Assembly (NCBI RefSeq): GCF_012726205.1
Contig: NZ_JAASAE010000009.1
Coordinates: 103,102 to 167,101 of the forward strand
Length of the DNA stretch: 64,000 bases
DNA from: Rhodococcus sp. HNM0569
Lineage (GTDB): Bacteria > Actinomycetota > Actinomycetes > Mycobacteriales > Mycobacteriaceae
Direction: 5' to 3'
The notes beneath the pieces were generated by a model. That model was not told where the DNA came from. It did not search any database and was given only the letters and a program-made list of their open reading frames with translations. The first letter of the stretch is position 1. Each line of letters starts with the position of its first letter. Both the position numbers and the translations under genes were made by a program. This document shows positions 26,129-35,400 of this stretch, in pieces.

Positions 26129-27439
26129 TCATCCGAGGACGGTGCGCAGGTACGGATTGTCGAACGTCCGGGTGGGATCGAACTTGTCGCGCGCCGAGAC
26201 GAATTCGTCGAACCGGGGGTAGGCCGGGCGCAGGTCCGCGGCCGTGCGGTAGTGCATCTTTCCCCAGTGCGGACGTCCGTCGGCGGCGCGGGAGATGCTT
26301 TCGACCGCACGGAAATACGTGTCGTGCTGTCGACGGTGGTACTGGTGCACCGCGACGTACGCGCTCGCGCGGTCGTGTGCCGTCGACAGCCATACGTCGT
26401 CGGCGCACGCGAAGCGCACCTCGACAGGGAATGCGACATGGAAACCGGTGCGGGTGATCCAGCGGTCGATCTCACCGAGCACCGTCTCGAGCGCGTCCAC
26501 GGGGATCGCGTACTCCATCTCGCGGAAGCGCACGCGCCGCGGCGACGCGTAGACACGGTAGCTGCGGTCGATGTACTCGCGGGTGCCGAGCAGTCTCGAA
26601 CTGAGTGCGTTGATCCGCGGGATCGCCGCGGGGAATGCCGTGCCGAACCGATTGACACCCTCGAACAGCGTGTTGGACAGCAGTTCGTCGTCGAGATAAC
26701 CGGACACACGCGGGACCGGCTCGAGCGGGGTGTCGGCGGGCATGCGGGTGTTGTGTTTTGTGAGCACACGCCGCGTGTGCGGGAACCAGTAGAACTCGAA
26801 ATGGTCGGTGTGTGCGCGGTCGTCGGCCAGCCGTTCGAGAGTTGCGTCGAGAGTGCCCGTCGACTCGCGTGCGTGCAGCGCGAACGCGGGTACGCACGCG
26901 AGGGTGAGCGCCGTGACGATCCCGAGCGCGCCGAGGCCGAGCCGCGCGGCCTCGAACAGAGTCGGATTCTCGGTGGGCGAACAGTGCGCGACGGTGCCGT
27001 CCGCGAGGACGACGTCGAGCGCGCGGATCTGGGTGGCGAGACCACCGAATGCGGCGCCCGTGCCGTGGGTCCCGGTCGAGACGGCGCCCGCGACGGTCTG
27101 TACGTCGATGTCGCCGAGGTTCGCGAGGGCCAGTCCGCGCGCCCACAGTGCGACGTTGAGATCGCGGAGCCGGGTACCGGCGAGCACGGTGACGAGCGCG
27201 CCGTCGACGGCCGGTTCGACGGCGACGATTCCGGCCAGATGGTCGAGCCGGATCAGGATGCCGTCGGTGACCGCGGCGCCGGTGAACGAATGGCCCGCGC
27301 CGACCGCCTTGACGTGGGTGCCGCGTTCGGTCGCCGCGCCGACGAGTGCCGCGAGTTCGCCGACGGAATGCGGAGTCACGATCTGCTGCGGGCGCGCCGT
27401 TTCGGTCGCCGACCAGTTGCTCCACCGGTGAGTGCTCAT
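26129..27439 (-). CDS. FAD-linked sugar-1,4-lactone oxidase/dehydrogenase
   Basis: A 436-residue VAO-family flavoprotein resembling mycobacterial L-gulono-1,4-lactone dehydrogenase (Rv1771) and D-arabinono-lactone oxidase. N-terminal FAD domain: VKAVGAGHSFTG (about 43-54) and GDIDVQTVAGAVSTGTHGTG. C-terminal ALO domain: REMEYAIPVDAL, FPVEVRFACADD, VAVHQYHRRQHDTYF and RPHWGKMHYRTA. It would oxidise an aldonolactone with an acceptor other than or including oxygen. The divergent TetR gene is 76 bp away, and an operator palindrome lies 17 bp upstream of the ATG, suggesting tight repression. Confidence 0.9.
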   Translation of the reverse strand: MSTHRWSNWSATETARPQQIVTPHSVGELAALVGAATERGTHVKAVGAGHSFTGAAVTDGILIRLDHLAGIVAVEPAVDGALVTVLAGTRLRDLNVALWARGLALANLGDIDVQTVAGAVSTGTHGTGAAFGGLATQIRALDVVLADGTVAHCSPTENPTLFEAARLGLGALGIVTALTLACVPAFALHARESTGTLDATLERLADDRAHTDHFEFYWFPHTRRVLTKHNTRMPADTPLEPVPRVSGYLDDELLSNTLFEGVNRFGTAFPAAIPRINALSSRLLGTREYIDRSYRVYASPRRVRFREMEYAIPVDALETVLGEIDRWITRTGFHVAFPVEVRFACADDVWLSTAHDRASAYVAVHQYHRRQHDTYFRAVESISRAADGRPHWGKMHYRTAADLRPAYPRFDEFVSARDKFDPTRTFDNPYLRTVLG

Positions 27440-27455
27440 GCGCTCATCATGGACT

Positions 27456-27469
27456 TGGACGAGCGTCCA
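27456..27469. promoter_or_regulatory. TetR operator copy 1 (TGGACGNNCGTCCA)
   Basis: TGGACG-AG-CGTCCA is a perfect 14-bp palindrome in the 76-bp gap between the divergent lactone oxidase and TetR genes. The same palindrome recurs at 28222-28235. Confidence 0.75.
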
Positions 27470-27503
27470 GGCAATAGGTCTGAAGAAACCGGGCCCGTGC
27501 CTC

Positions 27504-27509
27504 TACGAT
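27504..27509 (+). promoter_or_regulatory. -10 element for a leaderless tetR transcript
   Basis: TACGAT ends 6 nt before the ATG at 27516, and there is no clear Shine-Dalgarno sequence (only GAGAG). Transcription would begin at or next to the start codon. Confidence 0.45.
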
Positions 27510-27515
27510 CGAGAG

Positions 27516-28157
27516 ATGCTCACCAGGCTTCCTGCCGACGAACGTCGTAGACAGTTGGTCGAATCGGCATTGTCGATCGCCGAGCGCACCGGGGTCGCGT
27601 CGGTCACCGTGCGTGCCGTCGCGGAGGAAGCGGGGGTGTCGCTGGGTGTCGTCCACTACTGCTTCGAGAGCAAGGACGAACTCCTCGCGGCGATGGGTGA
27701 GGCGCTCATCCTGCAACTGTCGGAGTCGATGCACGAGGCGTTCGGCAGGGTGCGGCACGCGCCCGAACTCAAGGGCGTCAGCGGGCTGCGCGAGCTCCTG
27801 CACATCGGGCTCAGCGGTATCTGGCCGGTCATCGAGCAGACCCCGGACCGGCAGTTGCTCACGTACGAGATCACCGCGCAGTCGTTGCGCAGCCGTGGCA
27901 CGGAGGGCGACCGCGCGGCCCGGGTGTCGCACGAGCAGTACCGGCTGATGGACGCCGAGGCGATCGAATTCCTCGACACGTGTGCGGAGATGGCCGAGGT
28001 CACGTGGACCGTCCCGGTCGTCGAACTCGCGCGCACGGCCCTCGCGTTCATCGACGGTGTCGTGCTGCGCTGGCTCGTCGACCGCAACTCGGAAGCCGTC
28101 GTGGTCATGTTCGACGATCTGGCGCAGGCCATCGCCGACAAGGCCGTGACGGTCTGA
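27516..28157 (+). CDS. TetR-family transcriptional regulator
   Basis: 213 residues with the TetR helix-turn-helix VTVRAVAEEAGVSLGVVHYC and FESKDELLAAM near the N-terminus, and a C-terminal ligand domain. Its binding site can be read from the sequence with unusual clarity: TGGACGNNCGTCCA occurs at its own divergent promoter and again before the PLP enzyme gene downstream. It therefore probably represses the lactone oxidase, itself and the PLP enzyme together. The start at 27516 is chosen because the frame upstream is not TetR-like and a -10 box sits 6 nt before it. Confidence 0.92.
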   Translation: MLTRLPADERRRQLVESALSIAERTGVASVTVRAVAEEAGVSLGVVHYCFESKDELLAAMGEALILQLSESMHEAFGRVRHAPELKGVSGLRELLHIGLSGIWPVIEQTPDRQLLTYEITAQSLRSRGTEGDRAARVSHEQYRLMDAEAIEFLDTCAEMAEVTWTVPVVELARTALAFIDGVVLRWLVDRNSEAVVVMFDDLAQAIADKAVTV

Positions 28158-28221
28158 GAATTGTCCTGTGCGCGATTTCGGCGTGCCGGGACTCGTCATG
28201 TGCTCACGAGGACGGGGGATC

Positions 28222-28235
28222 TGGACGACCGTCCA
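28222..28235. promoter_or_regulatory. TetR operator copy 2 (TGGACGNNCGTCCA)
   Basis: TGGACG-AC-CGTCCA lies 51 bp upstream of the GTG of the PLP-dependent enzyme gene and repeats the palindrome at 27456, with only the central two bases differing. Confidence 0.75.
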
Positions 28236-28285
28236 ATCTGATGGTTGACTGACGCGGCACGCGCCCTGCGAGATTGGACCGCCCC

Positions 28286-29473
28286 GTGACTCGAACGCTC
28301 GACCGGCTCTCGGCCGCCACCGCCGACCTCGACCCGCCGTTCGCCGCGCTCGACGCGGGCACCCTCCGCCGCAACGCGGGCGACCTCGTGCGTCGCGCGG
28401 GCGGCACCCCGATCCGGGTCGCGAGCAAGTCGGTGCGATCACGGGCAGTGCTCGAAGCTGTTCTCGGATCCGACCTCACCGGCGGTGCGGGCGAGCACAC
28501 GGGCTTCCGCGGCATCATGGCGTACTCACTGCGTGAGGCGATCTGGCTCGCCGGCCACGGCGCGCGCGACGTGCTCGTCGGCTACCCGACCGCCGATCGG
28601 GGGGCGCTCGCACAGCTGGCCGAGGATGCGACGCTGCGGGAATCGATCACCCTCATGATCGACTCGACCGAGCACCTGGACGCCATCGACGCGGCGAGTA
28701 CCCGTCGCGCCGGTCTCCGCGTCTGCATCGACGTCGACGCGTCACTGCGGATCGGGCCGGTGCACGTGGGGGTACGACGGTCCCCGATCCGGACGCCCGA
28801 CGACGCGGCGGCCCTCGCACGCGCCGCCCTCGCGCACGGCTTCGCGGTCGTCGGGGTCATGTTCTACGAGGCGCAGATCGCCGGGCTACCGGACTCGTCC
28901 GCGCCCGTCACGTGGATGAAGAAGCTGTCGGCCGCCGAGCTGAGGTCACGCCGGCGCGCCGGCGTCGCGGCGGTGGAGAGCCACACCGGTCCGCTCGAGA
29001 TCGTCAACGGCGGCGGTAGCGGATCGCTGGAGGTCACATCGGCCGATCCCACGATCACCGAGGTCACCGCCGGGTCCGGCCTGTACGTGCCGACGCTGTT
29101 CGACCGCTACCGCGCGTTCCGGCCGGATCCCGCGTTGTTCTTCGCGCTCGCCGCGGTGCGGCGGCCCGCACCGACGATCGCGACATTGTTCGGCGGCGGA
29201 TACATCGCGTCGGGTCCGGCAGGCGCGAGCCGCGTCCCGACGCCCGTGTGGCCCTCCGGCCTTCGGCTGCTCCGCAACGAGGGTGCGGGCGAAGTGCAGA
29301 CGCCCGTCACCGGCGCGGCGGCCCGCTCGATGCGGATCGGCGACCGGGTGTGGTTCCGGCACGCGAAGGCGGGCGAACTCCTCGAACGGTTCGATGCCGT
29401 CCACGTCGTCGACGCCGACGGTGCGGTCACCGCAGTGGCCACCTACCGGGGCGAAGGGCAGTGCTTCGGCTGA
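28286..29473 (+). CDS. PLP-dependent amino acid deaminase/aldolase (alanine racemase-like fold)
   Basis: About 395 residues of the D-threonine-aldolase/alanine-racemase N-terminal type. The PLP lysine is probably in IRVASKSVRSR (about 47), followed by TGFRGIMAYSLREAIWLA. GVMFYEAQIAGLPD and EIVNGGGSGSLEV form further barrel strands; FGGGYIASGPAGASR and a C-terminal DRVWFRHAKAGELLERF complete the family pattern. GTG 28286 is preferred over TTG 28274; neither has a good ribosome-binding site. Shared operator sequences link it to the sugar-lactone oxidase. The substrate is unknown. The 3' end overlaps convergent helR by 31 bp. Confidence 0.85.
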   Translation: MTRTLDRLSAATADLDPPFAALDAGTLRRNAGDLVRRAGGTPIRVASKSVRSRAVLEAVLGSDLTGGAGEHTGFRGIMAYSLREAIWLAGHGARDVLVGYPTADRGALAQLAEDATLRESITLMIDSTEHLDAIDAASTRRAGLRVCIDVDASLRIGPVHVGVRRSPIRTPDDAAALARAALAHGFAVVGVMFYEAQIAGLPDSSAPVTWMKKLSAAELRSRRRAGVAAVESHTGPLEIVNGGGSGSLEVTSADPTITEVTAGSGLYVPTLFDRYRAFRPDPALFFALAAVRRPAPTIATLFGGGYIASGPAGASRVPTPVWPSGLRLLRNEGAGEVQTPVTGAAARSMRIGDRVWFRHAKAGELLERFDAVHVVDADGAVTAVATYRGEGQCFG

Positions 29474-31671
29474 CCGTGCTCGAGGCCGGTGCGCAGTGTG
29501 CCGGGCAGCGGTCCGACGTGCAGCACACCGAGTCGTTGCGTCGCGCGGGTGAGTGCGACGTACAGCTCGGCCGCGCCGCGCGGTCCGTCCGCGAGGATCC
29601 GTTCCGGTTCCACGACCAGTACCGCATCGAATTCGAGGCCCTTCGTCTGCGCCGGCGACACGGCGCCCGGCAGCTCGGGCGGCCCGATCACGGCGCATGT
29701 GCCGTCACGTTCTGCCTCTCGACGAAGGAAATCGTGTACCGCAGGAGCGATCTCGTCCGGTGTCACCTTCCGGGACCACGGCCGGACGCCACTCGCACGT
29801 ACCGACTCCGGCGCCACGACCTCGGGGGCGAACTCGGCGAGCACCGCGGCCGCGACTTCCATGATCTCGGCGGGGGTGCGGTAGTTCACCGACAGCGCGC
29901 GGTACGCCCACCGGCCCGGTACGTACGGCTCGAGCATCGAGTCCCACGACATCGCCCCTGCGGACGACCGGCGCTGCGCGAGGTCGCCGACGATCGTGAA
30001 CGACCGGCTCGGGCACCGGCGCATCAGCACCCGCCAGTCCATCGCGGACAACTCCTGTGCCTCGTCGACCACGACGTGTCGGTACGTCCAGTCCCGATCG
30101 GCGGCGGCACGTTCGGCGAGTTCGCGAGTGTCGTGTTCGACGAACCTCTCGGCGAGATCCGACGCGTCGAGCAGATCCTGTGCGAACAGGTGGTCCTCGT
30201 CGTCCATGTGGTCGGCACGGTCGACCAGGAGATCGAGGACCCCCTTCGCGTACGCGACGTCCGCGCCGCGTTCCCGGTCCGCACCACCCGTGCCGTCGCC
30301 TCGTGACGGGGCTGTGCCCAGCAGGTCGATCAGTTCGTCGAGCAACGGGACGTCCGACACCGTCCACGCGGCGCCGTCGGCCCGCCACAGCACGCCGTCG
30401 CCGCCCGCCGCTGCGAGCCGGTCGTGCGACGAGTACAGCTGGGCGAGCAGCTCCTCCGGTTGCAGAATCGGCCAGAGTGCTTCGAGCGCAGCGGCATACA
30501 CGTCGTCCTCCGCGAGTTCGACAGCCAGGTCCCGCTTCAGTTGCTCCCATGCCGCATGCTCCGACGGGGACAGCCAGCCGCGGCCGATCCTCCCTGCCGC
30601 CCGCTCGGTCAGCACGTACGACACGATCTCCGCGAACACCGCCCGCGCCTCGTTGTGCGGAAGACCGCTCTCGCGTGCCTCTTCCCGGGCCCACTGCGCG
30701 ACGTCCGCGCTGATCTGCAGAGACACGCCCGACAATTCGATCGGTATCGGTTCGGCGGGCAGGCGCTGCCGATCCGCGATCGCGGCCGCGAGCACGTCGA
30801 GCATCGTGAGCGACCCCTTCACCCGCGCCGCGGCGGGATCGTCGTCGGCGGTGACCTGCAGTGCAGGAAGGAGACCACCCGTGGTGGTGAAGACCACGTC
30901 CGACTCACCGAGCGACGGCAGCACCCGCGCGATGTGATCGAGGAACCCCGGATTGGGCCCCACGACGAGGACGCCGTGGCGTTCCATCTGTTGCCGCTGC
31001 GTGTACAGCAGGTAGGCGACGCGGTGCAATGCGACGACGGTCTTCCCGGTGCCCGGACCGCCCTCGATCACCAGCACGCCGGGATGGTCGAGCCGGATGA
31101 TCTCGTCCTGCTCCGCCTGGATCGTCGCGACGATGTCGCGCATGCCGTCGCCGCGGGGCGCGTCGACCGCGGCCAGCAGGGCGGCGTCGCCCGTACCGCC
31201 GCGTTCGATCTCGCCCGGACGTCCGAGCACCTCGTCGGAGAAGCCGACGAGGTCACGGCCCCGGCTGTGGAACTGCCTGCGCCGTCGCATGTTCTCCGGG
31301 TGCGCCGCCGTGGCGACGTAGAACGGCCGGGCGGCGGGCGCACGCCAGTCGAGCAGCAGGGGCTCGAACTCGCGGGTTTCGTCGAACAACCCGATCCGGC
31401 CGACGTACGTGCGTTCGCCCGAGACCGAGTCGAGGCGGCCGAAACACAGGCCGCTGTCGGCTACCGCGAGCCGCGCACGTTCCTTCGCCAGCATCCGCAC
31501 CTCGGCCTCGCGGTCGACGAGCGTCCCGCCGTGCTCGCGCAGCGCCGCCGCATGTCGTTCGTCGACGCGTGCGCGCTCGGCGCGCAGTCGCGTGTACAAC
31601 TCCGCCACGTAGCGCTGCTCGGCATGCAGTTCCCGGTCGTACCACGAGTGCGCGGCCGCCTCCCCGGTCAT
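29443..31671 (-). CDS. helR: HelR: RNA polymerase-recycling motor ATPase (HelD-like, rifamycin tolerance)
   Basis: A 742-residue UvrD-like SF1 ATPase lacking the features of a DNA-repair helicase. It has an N-terminal coiled coil (residues 10-65, entering the secondary channel in HelD proteins), LLLDWRAPAARPFYVA, Walker A GGPGTGKTVVAL (about 212), VVDEAQELSAMDW (motif II), VGDLAQRRSS, an acidic HMDDEDHLF stretch and the C-terminal KGLEFDAVLVVEP and YVALTRATQRL. HelR-type members displace rifamycins from RNA polymerase, by published work on Streptomyces and Mycobacterium abscessus. A rifamycin-associated element about 95 bp upstream supports the HelR rather than generic HelD assignment. GAGGG precedes the ATG. 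Confidence 0.88.
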   Translation of the reverse strand: MTGEAAAHSWYDRELHAEQRYVAELYTRLRAERARVDERHAAALREHGGTLVDREAEVRMLAKERARLAVADSGLCFGRLDSVSGERTYVGRIGLFDETREFEPLLLDWRAPAARPFYVATAAHPENMRRRRQFHSRGRDLVGFSDEVLGRPGEIERGGTGDAALLAAVDAPRGDGMRDIVATIQAEQDEIIRLDHPGVLVIEGGPGTGKTVVALHRVAYLLYTQRQQMERHGVLVVGPNPGFLDHIARVLPSLGESDVVFTTTGGLLPALQVTADDDPAAARVKGSLTMLDVLAAAIADRQRLPAEPIPIELSGVSLQISADVAQWAREEARESGLPHNEARAVFAEIVSYVLTERAAGRIGRGWLSPSEHAAWEQLKRDLAVELAEDDVYAAALEALWPILQPEELLAQLYSSHDRLAAAGGDGVLWRADGAAWTVSDVPLLDELIDLLGTAPSRGDGTGGADRERGADVAYAKGVLDLLVDRADHMDDEDHLFAQDLLDASDLAERFVEHDTRELAERAAADRDWTYRHVVVDEAQELSAMDWRVLMRRCPSRSFTIVGDLAQRRSSAGAMSWDSMLEPYVPGRWAYRALSVNYRTPAEIMEVAAAVLAEFAPEVVAPESVRASGVRPWSRKVTPDEIAPAVHDFLRREAERDGTCAVIGPPELPGAVSPAQTKGLEFDAVLVVEPERILADGPRGAAELYVALTRATQRLGVLHVGPLPGTLRTGLEHGQPKHCPSPR

Positions 31672-31764
31672 GTGCCCTCACTTTCGCGCGACGGTGCAGT
31701 CGCGATCGCTCTCGTTCCGTCCCCGCAGGTCGCGGCGGCGAACAGCGATTGTGCGGCACTACCG

Positions 31765-31783
31765 GGGCCTTGCCGCAAGCCCC
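31765..31783 (-). promoter_or_regulatory. Rifamycin-associated element (RAE) upstream of helR
   Basis: Read on the minus strand the site is GGGGCTTGCGGCAAGGCCC, an imperfect inverted repeat that agrees, as I recall it, with the RAE consensus found before rifamycin-inactivating and helR genes in actinobacteria. It lies 94-112 bp upstream of the helR ATG. A TTGCGG inside it could serve as -35, with CACAAT 19 nt further as -10. Confidence 0.85.
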
Positions 31784-31810
31784 GGGGTCGGCTATAAGTT
31801 GAAGGTGGAA

Positions 31811-31822
31811 GGAAGCGCTTCC
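31811..31822. promoter_or_regulatory. 12-bp palindrome in the helR-GNAT gap
   Basis: GGAAGCGCTTCC is a perfect loopless palindrome 14 bp beyond the GNAT stop and on the far side of the RAE from helR. It could be a weak terminator for the GNAT gene or a binding site; nothing decides between them. Confidence 0.3.
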
Positions 31823-31835
31823 GGTATCGCGCTTC

Positions 31836-32348
31836 TCAGATGTCGCCGAACGGCGCCGCGTAGCGAATGGTTCCGCCCGGGATCGGCGTCCCGTCCAGCG
31901 CGAGCACCATCAGCGCCTCGTCGGGCACCTCGGCCTTCATCCGTACGCCATGTCGGCTCGCCCGCGTGAATCCGAACTGCGGGTAGTACTCGGGGTGGCC
32001 CAGCACGGTCACGGCATGCTCGCCTCGTGCGCGGGCCGCGTCGAGGACGGCTGTGGTGGCGGCGGTTCCGGCGCCCGTCCGCTGATGCTCGGGCAACACC
32101 GAGCACGGCGCCAGGCACAGAGCAGGCGTGTCGTCGATGTGACAGCGCGTGAGCAGCGCGTGCCCCACCGGATCGCCTGCCGCGTCCACGGCGACCATCG
32201 ACAGCCCGTCGATCCACGCACCGCTGCGGCGCAGTTCGTCGACGAGGTCGGCTTCCTCGGGGGTGTCGAACGCGGCGAGCAGGATGCCCCGGATTGCCTC
32301 GACATCCGTGGGCTCTTCAGGTCGGGTGGTCCAGTGCGGGCTGCTCAT
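31836..32348 (-). CDS. GNAT acetyltransferase (YhbS-like)
   Basis: 170 residues. LAPCSVLPEHQRTGAGTAATTA is the acetyl-CoA-binding motif A (Q-R-T-G-A-G), and GHPEYYPQFGFTRA is the closing motif B typical of the YhbS subgroup. I chose ATG 32348 because the sequence before it (an arginine-rich stretch) lacks similarity to the family. The gene lies upstream of the helR promoter region in the same orientation; whether transcription runs through into helR is unclear. The acceptor substrate is unknown. Confidence 0.85.
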   Translation of the reverse strand: MSSPHWTTRPEEPTDVEAIRGILLAAFDTPEEADLVDELRRSGAWIDGLSMVAVDAAGDPVGHALLTRCHIDDTPALCLAPCSVLPEHQRTGAGTAATTAVLDAARARGEHAVTVLGHPEYYPQFGFTRASRHGVRMKAEVPDEALMVLALDGTPIPGGTIRYAAPFGDI

Positions 32349-32415
32349 CCGGCCACGATGCCACCGGCACTGCGCCGCCCGCAACGGCATTTCCCGTGTG
32401 CCGACCGCGCCCGGG

Positions 32416-35400
32416 CTACGCGGGACGAGCGTGACCGGTGAGCCGCAGGAAGGCGCCGAGCTCGCCCAGCGCCTCGGGAGTGCCGGGCAGGTACCGGGTG
32501 AGCGCGGGGGAGTGCACGACGATCGCGGCCCACTGTCCGCGTGACACCGCGACGTTGAGCCGGTTGCGCGACAACAGGAAAGACAATCCCCGAGGCACGT
32601 CCTCGGGAGCGGATGCCGCCATCGACACGATCACGACTGGCGATTCACGGCCCTGGAAGCGGTCCACCGTGCCGACCTCGACGTCGCCGAGCCCCGCGGC
32701 GCGCAGGTCCCGCTCGATCTGGAGTACCTGCGCGTTGTACGGCGCGACGACGAGGAGGTCGGAGGGTGCGATCGGGCGTGACGGTGCGTCGCCCGCATCC
32801 GTCCACGCGCGCCCGAGGAGTCCTCTCACCTGTCGCACCACCTCGCGCGACTCCTCCGCCGAGCGCGTCGCATTGCCGCGGTGCGCGACGGGCACGGCAT
32901 GCACACCCGGCGCGAGCCCGTTGAGATGCCGCGCACCCGTCACGTCGACCTGCGCGTGCAGGCGGCCGTCGTAGGACAGCTCCGAGACCGCCGCACACAG
33001 CGCGGGGTGCATTCGCCAGCTGCGGTCGAGGAAATAGCCGAGGCGTGGCGGCAGCGCACCGTGTCCGTCGGTGAGCCATCCGAGTGCGGAGCCGTCGACC
33101 GGTTCGGGGTGCGTGCCCTGACTGACCTGTGGCAACTGCTGTGGGTCGCCGAGCAGCAACAGGTTGCGGGCCGACTGTGCGACGGCGATCGTACCGGCGA
33201 GCGAGAACTGACCGGCCTCGTCGATCACGAGCAGATCGAGCGAACCGGGCGGTACCCGCGCGGAGTTCGCGAAATCCCATGCGGTGCCGCCGAGTACGCA
33301 CCCCGTCGCGTGGTGCCGTTCGAGAAATCCCGCGTAGTCGTTCGACGCGACATCCATCCAGCGCGCGGATCGGCTGCGCCCGTCCTTCTTGCCCACCGCG
33401 TCCGCCGACACACCCGCGCGGACGACGGCGTCGAGCATGTTCTCGACCACCGAGTGCGACTGCGCGACCACACCGACCCGCCAGCCGTATTCGTCGACGA
33501 GACGGTGCACGACACGGCTTCCGGTGTAAGTCTTACCGGTGCCGGGCGGGCCCTGCACCGCGACGTAGGAGTCGTCGAGCGCGTGCAGTGCCGTCGTGAT
33601 CGCGGACACCGGCTCACCGGCGGGTAGCGCGCCCGACGCGCGCAGCCGCGGAGCGCGGCGCGCGAGCACGTCGAATGCGGCGCGACGCGGTACGACGGGC
33701 AGCGCCGCCGCGAACTCGTGTGCCGCGCACGCGATCGCCTCCTCGATGCGCTCGGTGGCGATCGGCGGGCCGGGTGTGAGCGCGATCGGGACGTCGTCGT
33801 ACTCGGCCCCCGACAGCAGCTCCTCGACGGTCACGACCTCGCCGCGCCCGGGCTCTTTGTCCACCGACACGACCGTGCAGGTGCTCGTCGCGCGCAGCGC
33901 CGGATCGTCCTGCGCGAGCGCCGCGGGAGCCGGCGGGTCGTACAGCGCGTACATCGTGGCGCCCGGCCCGACAGTGCTGCCGGTACCGAACCGGCCGGTG
34001 AGCCGGACGAGCCGACGCAACTTGCGTTGCCGTGGCGTGTTCTTGTGCCACGGGGTCTCCACCCGGGCATCCTGGACGCAGAACACGTCGCGCGTGTCGG
34101 CCCATTCGTCGAGCGGTGCGCGCAGCCGGTCGAAGTGCGCCCACCAGAACGGTTTCCGTTCGCGGCGGTGGTAGTCCACCGCTGCGGCCGACAGCGCCGC
34201 CGCCTCCTGCTCCGCGGTGCGCGGCGGGGCGCCCGCGAACGCGCGTAGCGCGGCGACGTCCGCAGACTCGGGCTCCCCTCCGCCGGTATCGGACTCCGCG
34301 CCGGTGTCGACGGGAGAATCCGGTTCGGCGGGATGCGGCGTCACCCCGCGCTCGGCCGCGAGTGCCAGCAGCCAGTCCCGCAGCCGTCGTGTCGACACGC
34401 AGTCGTACTCGTTGTAGGCGGCGATCGAGGCGAGCAGGGCGTCCGCATCGTCGGTGCGCCCGGCGTCGCGCAGTGCGCAGTAGTCGGCGTACGCGACGAC
34501 CGAGGCCGCGGCGTCGACGACGTCGCCTTCGCGTGGGTGCTCGGGCATGTAGAGGGGCTCGAGTTTCTTGATGCTGTACGAGCGTGCACCGACCCGGATC
34601 GCCGCCCGCACCACTGGATAGAGGTCGACGAGTACGTGTGCGCGGAGCAGCGTGTCGACCTCGTCCTCGCCGACTCCGTGCCGACCGGCCAGGCGCAGCA
34701 GCGCCGACCGTTCGTACGCCGCGTAATGGTGGATGTGCATGCGCGGGTGCCGACGGCGCCGGTCGGCCACGTAGTCGAGGAAGGCGACGAGCGCAGCGCG
34801 CTCGCCCTGCCGGTCGTGCGCCCAGAACGGCACGAACGCACCCGTGTCGGCCTCGACGACACCGAACAGGTACTCGAGGCCCGAAGGGTGCTCGGAAACT
34901 CGGGACGGGTCGCCGGGCGGCGTCCACAGTGGATCGCCCTCGAAATCGAAGAACAGGTCGCCGGCATCGGGAGCAGGGATCGCCGCGAGGGCGGCAGGCG
35001 TGTGGACGTCGAACTCGGGTACACCCGAATGGTCCTGGCGCAGTTGAAGGTCGGCCTGTGCACGTAAACCCGTGAGGGTCCGGTCGGCCAGGCCGGGCAC
35101 CTCGCCGCGGCGCGTCGCGAGGGCGTCCAGGGTGCGTACGCCGGCGCGGAGCAGCGCGTCGCGCTGTGTCGCGCGGATACCCGCCACGAGTGCCACGTCG
35201 CGGTGTCGCTCGACCTCGGGAACGCAGCGCTCGCACACGCCGCACGCCGAGAACCGGGGGTCGTTCCACTCGACCGGGCCGCCCTCGGCGCGGACGACGC
35301 CGACGAGCCGCTCGAGATGCTCGCGCGCCGTGCGATACACCGGGACGATGCCGCGCATGTCGTGCATCGACACCGCGCCGTCGCCCAGCACCAAGCCCGC

